Both the position numbers and the translations under genes were made by a program. From an uncultured Flavihumibacter sp. (GTDB taxonomy: Bacteria; Bacteroidota; Bacteroidia; Chitinophagales; Chitinophagaceae), in the NCBI GenBank assembly GCA_902168105.1, contig CABHOY010000026.1, forward strand, positions 1 to 64,000: DNA of 64,000 nt, written 5' to 3'. Positions 57,422-64,000 of this stretch are shown in pieces. Under the pieces are notes generated by a model, which was given only the letters and a program-made list of their open reading frames with translations, was not told the DNA's origin and did no database searches. Every line of letters starts with the position of its first letter. The stretch's first letter is position 1.

Positions 57422-59848
57422 ATGCCAAAATTTTTACTACTACCCTCATTCCTGTTATTGTTTCATAGTCAGTCATTTGCGCAGTTTGCAGATGAAGGAA
57501 CAGGAACTCTGAAAAACATTGTGTGGTGGATGGACTGGGCAGATATGACAATAGAAGACGGAGCAACCAAAACATTTACTACTGCCGACGGATTAACGAT
57601 CACCGCTACATTCTCAGGCGTTACCGGAACACCATTGGTACCCAAGGTCATGAACACATGGAGTGGCGCTGTATTGAAAAATCATTATAACTTTTCGGAC
57701 CCTGCTATCCAGCCGGCATTATTTGTTCCGAATAACTTTAATAACAGCCGGTTTACAATAAGCCTGCAAGCCACACGCCGGGGAAGACCGGCTGCTTTTA
57801 CGCTGGTGGCCAGTGATGCAGAAGCATGTAATTCACTTGAAATACTGGAATTGAAGACGACAGCAGGCAACTGGAGGACCCTGGAATTCTTCAGGAATTC
57901 ATCGCAGGTAAGCAATCCCACCTCCGGATGCGGTACACAAACGATCAATATCTCTGATACGTACGGAGGCGTTCCCGGCATCGGACAACTACCAGTCATG
58001 GCTACAGATATACCTTCGACAGGAACGGTAACTGTGGATGTAGGCCTGTTGAGGACCACACATGGCAGCAGTGCCGTGGCTTTCGGCATCATTGCTGCCG
58101 TTGATGAAGGGGATCTTCCCAACACTTATGGTTATGCTTCCCATCAACTGGTGTACGCTACACAGAATTCTTGTAACAGCGGTGCACCATTGCCGGTTAC
58201 AACGCTAACGACCGACCTGAGACTAGGCAGTATTGCCGGTGATGCAGATTCTTTAGGTATGACTGATGATAATCTGAATGGGCGGGACGAAGAAGCAGTG
58301 ACCGCCTTCCGCGATTATAATGGCAATGGCAGTTACGACGTCACTATTCCGCTGAGTAATACTACCGGAAAAACCGCCTACCTCACAGGTTGGTTTGATT
58401 ATAACAGGAATGGTGTTTTTGATACGAACGAATCAGCTACAACTACCGTAGCGCCTAATGCTACTGTTGCTACCCTGAACTGGACTTCTCTGCCGGGCGG
58501 TTTCGTTTCAGGAAGAGTGCAACTGTTTGGATTCAGGTTCCGTTTATCAACCGATCAGCAAGCGCTTAGAATACCCACTGGTTTCGCACCTGATGGTGAA
58601 GTTGAAGACTATCTTATCAGCATCAAATCGCCCTGTTCCGCAAATATCAATACACTCGCTAATATGGTGCTCTGCGCGGGTAAACCGGCCCAGTTAAATG
58701 CAAGTGGTGGCATCAGGTATAAATGGACGCCTGCCACTGGGCTATCGGCAGATTCAATTCCTGATCCGGTTGCAACGCCAATGACGACAACTACATACAC
58801 CGTAAGCGGCGTGGATGCTTCCGGCTGCCCGGGCGCTGCAAGCCTTACGATCTATGTTAATCCTTCTCCTGTATTCACCAAAAGAAACGACACGGCTATT
58901 TGCGTTGGTAACACCCTGCAGCTGTCAGCAGTTTCTGATGTACCCGCTACTTACAGCTGGTGGCCTGATTCTTCGCTGGACAGGAGCACAATACCCAACC
59001 CGCTCGCTACTCCCCAGTCCAGCACCAGTTATACAGTTACGGCTACGACAATATATGGCTGCAGTAGTAGATCTGCTATCAATGTCACGGTCAATCCTGC
59101 ACCGGATATGAGAATAATTCCGGATACACCTGTGGTGTGCCTGGGCCAGTCCGTAGAGATCCTGGCGAGAGGCGCTGATGTTTTTGAGTGGTATACAGAT
59201 ACTGATTCCTTGCTGACCACCAATGCGCTGATCACCGTAGCGCCTACTTATGATTCTACGTTCAAGATTTATATGGAACATCATACCTGTGCCGTATCTG
59301 ATACTTTTCTTGTGCCTGTGAAGGTGTATGACCTTCCTGTTACCTCGGTCGCCAAATCGGGTGATATAGATTGCGCACATCCTGAAATTGTGTTGGAAGC
59401 GACAGGCGGGGTTTATTATAACTGGCAGCCTGTGGTAGGTATGGCTAATAACCTGGTGGCAAATCCTGTTACATCTCCGCTGAAGACCACTACCTATGAA
59501 GTGACTGTGATGGATGAACATGGCTGTACACAGGTAGAAACGATCACGGTGAATGTGGATATTGCGCTGGCGTTCACGCGTTACCCTATTCCAACAGCTT
59601 TTACGCCTAACGGTGATGGCATGAATGATTGCTTCGGATTAAAGTTCTGGGGAGAAACAAATACGTTCGAGTTCAGTGTATTCAACAGGATAGGCAATCT
59701 GGTGTTTAACACACGTTATCCTGGACAATGCTGGGACGGGACCTTTAAAGGAATGCCTCAACCGGCGGGCTCCTATGTATACATGATAAAAGCGAAGACC
59801 ATCTGCGGGGATGTGTTGAGAAAAGGTACAGTGGTACTGGCACGTTAA
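57422..59848 (+). CDS. T9SS type B-sorted extracellular protein with GEVED and Ig-like domains
   Basis: An 808-residue exported protein. Signal peptide about 1-21; residues about 30-240 form a beta-rich domain; then a region with TDDNLNGRDEEAVTAFRDYNGNG and PDGEVEDYLISI, typical of the GEVED domain; then several Ig/PKD-like repeats, each starting with AxIC/LCxG and ending in TTTYTVT; finally the gliding-motility-associated C-terminal domain (FTPNGDGMNDCF, FNRIGNLVFNT, GTFKGMPQPAGSYVY), the type B signal for type IX secretion. Probably a surface adhesin-like protein. Start at ATG 57422 fits the signal peptide. Confidence 0.85.
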   Translation: MPKFLLLPSFLLLFHSQSFAQFADEGTGTLKNIVWWMDWADMTIEDGATKTFTTADGLTITATFSGVTGTPLVPKVMNTWSGAVLKNHYNFSDPAIQPALFVPNNFNNSRFTISLQATRRGRPAAFTLVASDAEACNSLEILELKTTAGNWRTLEFFRNSSQVSNPTSGCGTQTINISDTYGGVPGIGQLPVMATDIPSTGTVTVDVGLLRTTHGSSAVAFGIIAAVDEGDLPNTYGYASHQLVYATQNSCNSGAPLPVTTLTTDLRLGSIAGDADSLGMTDDNLNGRDEEAVTAFRDYNGNGSYDVTIPLSNTTGKTAYLTGWFDYNRNGVFDTNESATTTVAPNATVATLNWTSLPGGFVSGRVQLFGFRFRLSTDQQALRIPTGFAPDGEVEDYLISIKSPCSANINTLANMVLCAGKPAQLNASGGIRYKWTPATGLSADSIPDPVATPMTTTTYTVSGVDASGCPGAASLTIYVNPSPVFTKRNDTAICVGNTLQLSAVSDVPATYSWWPDSSLDRSTIPNPLATPQSSTSYTVTATTIYGCSSRSAINVTVNPAPDMRIIPDTPVVCLGQSVEILARGADVFEWYTDTDSLLTTNALITVAPTYDSTFKIYMEHHTCAVSDTFLVPVKVYDLPVTSVAKSGDIDCAHPEIVLEATGGVYYNWQPVVGMANNLVANPVTSPLKTTTYEVTVMDEHGCTQVETITVNVDIALAFTRYPIPTAFTPNGDGMNDCFGLKFWGETNTFEFSVFNRIGNLVFNTRYPGQCWDGTFKGMPQPAGSYVYMIKAKTICGDVLRKGTVVLAR

Positions 59849-59855
59849 AAAAATT

Positions 59856-59883
59856 GAGGCCATCCGCCAGTGCGGATAGCCTC
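59856..59883. terminator. terminator between convergent genes
   Basis: Stem 59856-59867 with 59872-59883, one mismatched pair, loop CAGT; A7 before it gives a T tract on the minus strand. Confidence 0.7.
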
Positions 59884-59907
59884 TTCCTGTATATAGCGCT
59901 GGTTAAC

Positions 59908-61281
59908 TTACTGATTGATACCTAAACGCCTTTCTATTTCAGATGCTTTAAAATCAGCTATTCTGAAAGGATTTGCTTCGGTATTAAACACATACTCTGC
60001 CGTATTCAAACCACTGTCAGGCGTAAACAAAAGGTAGAGATACTTCATAGTTTCGGCAAAGAAATATGTGGGCAGTTCATTACGCTGCTGTTTACTCCGC
60101 ACGTCTGTTACCGATGAAAAAGCAGTAGCTGTTTTACAATATTTCAATATATCGCTGTAATACTGTTTTCCCATCTGAAGGTAGCTGGTATCCTTTGTGT
60201 AATCGTACAGATACCAGGCAGATTCTATGATCTCGGGATTCAACTCATATGATGGAGAGTAGGGGACCTGTTTACGATAATCATAGATCATTGGTTCGAG
60301 CCCATACTGTTTCCAAAGATTATTCCAGCTGCGCTGGAGTTTAGCCGCTGTCTCAGCATCATCATCAATACACAGTAACGCGGGGAAGAATGCATCGTAA
60401 AGTGTCACCGCGCTATTCTTCATTTCACCTGAATACATGTCTGTTTTTCTGTACCAGATAGCCGTATCGTTTTCTTCTGCATCATACTTGTGAACGGCTG
60501 TAATGGTCTGTTCCCACATCTGTTTGATCTCGGGATCTTTGAACAGGAGCCAGGTCTTCAGCAGGTATTCATAGTAAACATCTCCTCCGGCGCCAATAAA
60601 ACTGACTGTTTCCAGCCATTCACCAGTTTCATTATTGATCACGTTTCCTACGAGGTTGATGGGAGACCGTCTTCCATACACTGCGAGCGTCGCCTTTTTC
60701 GCCGCCTGATAATATTTCGGGTCCTTTGTATAATAACTCAGGATGCCCATTTCAAAAGTATAAGATGCTGCTTCAGCGGTGTTCATCTTTTCACCTCTTG
60801 CCTTACCGGTTTTCAGATTGACCCAGTAATAAGGAATGCCCGTCGGAGATTTGAAAGCCTGTAACAACCGGTCGCCCAGATCTTTTGTCTGTTCCAGTAC
60901 CTTTGGATTGTGTGTGTAGGAATACATAGCTAGCAATCCTCCCAGTACACGTTTGTTCATATCAAAGGTCTTCACATATATGTCTGTATTAAAACGGCAG
61001 CTGTCAGTGATATACTTCTCGATCTCTTTGGCCTGTTTCTGAAGGCCCATCACTTTCATCGTACTATATGCATCAACCGGAGAGATATGTAACGGTTGTT
61101 CATACCAGTCTGTATGTTGTTTCGTCAACGGCAATAGTACATCATGGCCCCAGGCGTATCGTTTGTAGGTATCCCAGGCCTTTACAAATTCCTGTTTTAC
61201 GCTATTCGACAGGTCCGCTGTCTGGGCTTTCATAGGTAGGTAGGTGATCATGGCTGCGGCAGCCAGGATGCTTTTTTTCAT
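59908..61281 (-). CDS. GH47-type alpha-1,2-mannosidase (exported)
   Basis: A 457-residue glycoside hydrolase with signal peptide (about 1-20). Class I mannosidase motifs: FVKAWDTYKRYAWGHDVLLP, SPVDAYSTMKVMGL, LGGLLAMYSYTHN, GDRLLQAFKSPTGIPYYWVN, GAGGDVYYEYLLKTWL, LNPEIIESAWYLYDYT and, at the end, FFAETMKYLYLLF and YVFNTEANPF, which carries the calcium-binding Thr. GH47 enzymes trim alpha-1,2-mannose; they are rare in bacteria. An AraC regulator gene ends 82 bases upstream in the same direction, and its sugar-type cupin sensor fits control of this gene. Confidence 0.92.
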   Translation of the reverse strand: MKKSILAAAAMITYLPMKAQTADLSNSVKQEFVKAWDTYKRYAWGHDVLLPLTKQHTDWYEQPLHISPVDAYSTMKVMGLQKQAKEIEKYITDSCRFNTDIYVKTFDMNKRVLGGLLAMYSYTHNPKVLEQTKDLGDRLLQAFKSPTGIPYYWVNLKTGKARGEKMNTAEAASYTFEMGILSYYTKDPKYYQAAKKATLAVYGRRSPINLVGNVINNETGEWLETVSFIGAGGDVYYEYLLKTWLLFKDPEIKQMWEQTITAVHKYDAEENDTAIWYRKTDMYSGEMKNSAVTLYDAFFPALLCIDDDAETAAKLQRSWNNLWKQYGLEPMIYDYRKQVPYSPSYELNPEIIESAWYLYDYTKDTSYLQMGKQYYSDILKYCKTATAFSSVTDVRSKQQRNELPTYFFAETMKYLYLLFTPDSGLNTAEYVFNTEANPFRIADFKASEIERRLGINQ

Positions 61282-61363
61282 CGGATACTAAATTATAGCC
61301 TGCAAATTTAATAAAGCACTCATACTATTGCGCTAACAGATATATTTTTTACGGTATAACGAT

Positions 61364-62203
61364 CTACGACATGCGCTGATGTCGCTCGCGGTATTGTGAA
61401 GGCGTTTGCTGATAGATACCCTGGAATTGTTTGTAGAAGTGTCCGAGGTTATTAAAACCACAATCGTGGCAGATACTCTTAATAGGGGCGTTGGTGATCG
61501 CTAACTGTCTGGCGGCGAATTGCATACGTAATTCCGCTACCAATGTAGACAGTGTTTTATCATAGCATTTGCGGACTGTCCTGTTAACGTAATCAATGTT
61601 ACGGCCGCAGATAGAAGCAAAACCACGGGCGCCCAGACGGAAGATATCCGGCTGTGCCGGGAACTGCTGGACCGCATTATTCAGCCAGGCTGGAATGTCC
61701 TGGTTATCAGGTTGGTTTTCTGTAGGCAGCAACAACTTAAAAAGGGATAGCAGGAAACTATCCAGGTAGATGGGAGAGCTTTGATGTTTCCAGATCTTTT
61801 CCGCTAAGTGGGTCACATTACGTAACACGGTAACATCGAGTGAGGCCTGATAGGGAAGAGGGCCCTTTTTCCAAAAGAAGTCTTCAGTTTCGCTGAAGTA
61901 CCTTTTACGGAAATACTGTACTGTTTTCAGTGGAAAGGCCAGGTTCATCATGGTAATGCCCTGCCGGTTGGAAACAAAGGTATGCTGGTCTTCAGGGCGC
62001 ATCATTACCAGGTCGCCAGTATTGAGGGGCATCTTTTTCCCATTAATAAGGTGAGTGCCGCTGCCATGCTCAATCCAGAATATTTCAGCGTAGTCGTGAT
62101 TATGCAGGGAAATATCGTCCCGCGAGAAGATCTTCACCCGTGCAAGGTGGAATATCTCGCCCGCGCTAGTAAAGTGGCGTAGTAAAAACTTAGTAACTTT
62201 CAT
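61364..62203 (-). CDS. AraC-family transcriptional regulator with cupin sensor (sugar type)
   Basis: A 279-residue regulator. N-terminal cupin arm (ISLHNHDYAEIFWIEHGSG, GDLVMMRPEDQHTF) as in RhaS/AraC-type sugar regulators, C-terminal HTH pair (CDKTLSTLVAELRMQFAARQL and ICHDCGFNNLGHFYKQFQ). The frame begins at 62233, but MKVTKFLLRHF at 62203 is the better start. It is directly upstream of the GH47 gene and likely senses a mannose-derived sugar. Confidence 0.85.
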   Translation of the reverse strand: MKVTKFLLRHFTSAGEIFHLARVKIFSRDDISLHNHDYAEIFWIEHGSGTHLINGKKMPLNTGDLVMMRPEDQHTFVSNRQGITMMNLAFPLKTVQYFRKRYFSETEDFFWKKGPLPYQASLDVTVLRNVTHLAEKIWKHQSSPIYLDSFLLSLFKLLLPTENQPDNQDIPAWLNNAVQQFPAQPDIFRLGARGFASICGRNIDYVNRTVRKCYDKTLSTLVAELRMQFAARQLAITNAPIKSICHDCGFNNLGHFYKQFQGIYQQTPSQYRERHQRMS

Positions 62204-62282
62204 AACTGTCCCCGACTGGCTTAAAGTTAGCATTTTTTTATGCAGATGTGCCTGGCGGAGAAGAAGTCTGACGGAATAGTAT

Positions 62283-63077
62283 TTAAATGAGGGATGGGGC
62301 TACCCCATAAGTCTTTTTAAAGGCAAAAGAGAAGTGGGAGAGATCTTCAAATCCTACTTCCAGGTATACGTCTGACGGCTTTTTCTTTTTTTCCTTGATC
62401 TGGAAATAAGCTTCCTGTAATCTTTTCTGTTGTAACCAGCGACTGGGGGACGCGTGGAAGATCTTCTCAAAATCCCGCTTGAATGTGGCAAGGCTTCTAC
62501 CCGTTAAATAAGCAAACCGCCTGAGGTCCACATTGAACCTGTAATGCCTGTTCATGAATTCTTCAAGATTAATTTTCCCTGGCTCACTAAAGTCGAACAG
62601 CAAATTTTTAACATCGGGCATATGATGGAGCAGAAGTAATAGTGCCTCCCGTTGTTTCAGTACAGCCAATTCATTGTTGATCTGTAAATGATGATAAGGG
62701 GCCAGCGATTCAAAATAGGTCTTAAACAGGTCTTCCGCGGGAAATTGCATAAAAGGGGGACCCAGGTAAGGACCGGAGGCCTTGGTGCCATTTCCGGCAC
62801 TATAATCGCGCAGGAATGACTGTTCAAGGAAGATGCTGAACGACTTCATTTCGCCACCGGGCCCCGGATATTTCATAACCCTGGCAAGCAGGTTCTTTTT
62901 GATGAAGAGTGTCTGGCCTGGCATCAGCTCATGCCGCCCGTCAGCTGTGTAAAATACCATGCTGCCTGCCATTACATGGGTCAGCACATGTTCGGGTACA
63001 CATTGTTCGGACTCATTGTGCCGGCTGGTATAACAGGAATACAGGAAATTCGATATGACCGGTTCCGGATTGACCAT
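62283..63077 (-). CDS. AraC-family transcriptional regulator
   Basis: A 264-residue regulator and close paralogue of the one at 13602: both share the HVMAGSM/YLVTGTM cupin start, FMNRxYxFNV and the complete HTH half (RFAYLTGRSLATFKRDFEKI, SDVYLEVGFEDLSHFSFAFK). Located 80 bases before the cupin-type AraC gene in the same direction. Target unknown. Confidence 0.87.
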   Translation of the reverse strand: MVNPEPVISNFLYSCYTSRHNESEQCVPEHVLTHVMAGSMVFYTADGRHELMPGQTLFIKKNLLARVMKYPGPGGEMKSFSIFLEQSFLRDYSAGNGTKASGPYLGPPFMQFPAEDLFKTYFESLAPYHHLQINNELAVLKQREALLLLLHHMPDVKNLLFDFSEPGKINLEEFMNRHYRFNVDLRRFAYLTGRSLATFKRDFEKIFHASPSRWLQQKRLQEAYFQIKEKKKKPSDVYLEVGFEDLSHFSFAFKKTYGVAPSLI

Positions 63078-63294
63078 GGCTATCAGCTTTTTAGTAAAGG
63101 TACACCTTCCATGTATAGCTTGCTTTGTTCATTGGCTCAAATATTGTTTGCTAAAAAGCTCAAGGAGCAGATGTCAACTTACTTAGCTACACGAATCGAA
63201 CGGTAACGCTGCTACGTGATGGTATAATACATTAACGCTAAAAAAGTTATCTTTATAAGTATATATCTTTTTTTAACCCACTAGATTGTTACGT

Positions 63295-64000
63295 ATGTTA
63301 TCAATGACGAGAAAAAACATCAGGATCACGCCGGATTTTAAAAGAGTAATCCCCCGCTTTTTTAATTCAGGAAATGAACGTTCTCTCCAGATCATTAACA
63401 AGGTTGTGGATATGCCGGAAGATGTTGTGTGTAATGTGCTCGGCGGCGTATTGAGAGAATTTTCGTGCAGGTACAAGGATATCAATATCGTCTTTGAGAA
63501 CCATTATGGCAGGATCAGTCATCTTGTGCCTCCGGGAATGACAGTGACCAGGGAAAGGCAACATTTGCTAGGCGCATATTTTACGATGGAGTATTCCCTC
63601 GAAGCGGCCGCTCTCTTCAATCCCTCTGTGGTGGAAGCACCCGACCAGGGGGGCATGAAACCGGGCGAAAAAAGAGTGATCGTAAGTTTCAGGGCTACCG
63701 GCGAAAGTCATATTTCTTCCATAGAGTTCAGGGAGGGCGTCCTGGACAAAGATTGTAACATTCATCTCGATCCGCCGGCGCGGTTCCTGACAGAGGGTAA
63801 GCTAACTAATGAGAAGCGGAACGACAAGGAACACTTTGCCCAGCAGTTAACTCAGCTACGTTTGCCAGAAGATCTGCATGTGGGTATTTTACATCAGCTG
63901 ACCGACGAGTTTACATATTCCGAAATAGATATCGTTTTGCGCTCGCTGTTGCGGGCGGTTAAAGATCCCTCAGATCAGCAGAATATGAAACAACATGTGC
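63295..64000 (+). CDS. GH130-type mannoside phosphorylase/hydrolase (partial, runs off window)
   Basis: The frame starting at ATG 63295 (or 63304) stays open to the window end, 235 codons. Start MTRKNIRITPDFKRVIPRFF, then LLGAYFTMEYSLEAAALFNP and RVIVSFRATGESHISSIEF match the long GH130-related glycosidases of Bacteroidota, known to cleave or phosphorolyse beta-mannosides (for example beta-1,2-mannobiose). The catalytic part lies mostly beyond the window. Divergent from the AraC gene at 62283. TATCTTTA at 63248-63255 could be the -7 element, but no -33 match is present. Confidence 0.72.
   Translation, partial: MLSMTRKNIRITPDFKRVIPRFFNSGNERSLQIINKVVDMPEDVVCNVLGGVLREFSCRYKDINIVFENHYGRISHLVPPGMTVTRERQHLLGAYFTMEYSLEAAALFNPSVVEAPDQGGMKPGEKRVIVSFRATGESHISSIEFREGVLDKDCNIHLDPPARFLTEGKLTNEKRNDKEHFAQQLTQLRLPEDLHVGILHQLTDEFTYSEIDIVLRSLLRAVKDPSDQQNMKQHV

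Noticed and set aside
63273..63765. three minus-strand open frames at the right end
   Set aside because: They are shadows of the GH130-type gene on the plus strand, whose motifs are clear but which has no stop in the window.
1..64000. CRISPR array, prophage, insertion sequence or rRNA operon
   Set aside because: No regularly spaced repeats, integrase, transposase, phage structural genes or rRNA sequence was seen on either strand.

Overview
The window looks like chromosomal DNA of a Bacteroidota bacterium, most probably a Chitinophaga-like member of the Chitinophagaceae. Evidence: TonB-dependent receptors and a SusC-type barrel protein, a type IX secretion (T9SS) type B C-terminal domain, secreted GH92, GH47 and GxGYxYP enzymes, lipoproteins with short lipoboxes, few Shine-Dalgarno sequences, and promoters of the form TTGG-N19/20-TAnnTTTR, which fits the known Bacteroidota -33/-7 consensus. 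No phage, insertion sequence, CRISPR array or rRNA was seen. One tRNA-Pro(CGG) is present.

Layout. 0-1.1 kb: tail of a Sel1-like gene and a second Sel1 gene. 1.2-4.8 kb: an overlapping operon of TonB receptor, PnuC and NadR, best read as nicotinamide riboside uptake and conversion to NAD. 4.9-15.3 kb: phosphodiester glycosidase, SDR plus AraC pair, two-gene ABC exporter, TylF-like methyltransferase, secreted TIM-barrel protein, a Rof-like Rho-binding protein, DinB protein, AraC regulator beside the tail of a decayed metallo-hydrolase gene, and an alpha/beta hydrolase. 16-30 kb: GH92 mannosidase, two Crp/Fnr regulators, a PhnA protein, three SDR/NmrA-type proteins or receptors, a GxGYxYP protein, MsrA and YceI. 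30-36 kb: AraC plus SDR pair, then a two-gene unit of a DNA/RNA non-specific endonuclease and a CHAT (caspase-like) protease, the most interesting candidate system here. 36-43 kb: two methyltransferases, an unknown gene, a strongly expressed-looking lipoprotein, an MBOAT/SGNH O-acyltransferase pair and an FCP1/NIF-type phosphatase. 43-50 kb: MDR oxidoreductase plus AraC, a DUF6934 two-gene module beside the tRNA, and a cupin, carboxymuconolactone decarboxylase, ABM and DJ-1/PfpI operon. 50-57 kb: a TPR histidine kinase with an NtrC-type response regulator, an SPFH protein and a DUF3592-like membrane protein. 57-64 kb: a T9SS-exported adhesin-like protein, GH47 mannosidase with an AraC regulator, another AraC gene, and the start of a GH130-type mannoside phosphorylase that runs off the window.

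Themes. (1) One-component regulators repeatedly sit next to NAD(P)-dependent oxidoreductases. (2) Three mannose-active families (GH92, GH47, GH130) are spread over the window without SusC/SusD genes beside them. (3) Two long near-perfect DNA palindromes at 19.5 and 35.9 kb share a core whose base differences are compensatory, so they look like members of one repeat family. (4) Two short gene tails remain from deleted neighbours. All functions are read from sequence by eye; no database search was possible.
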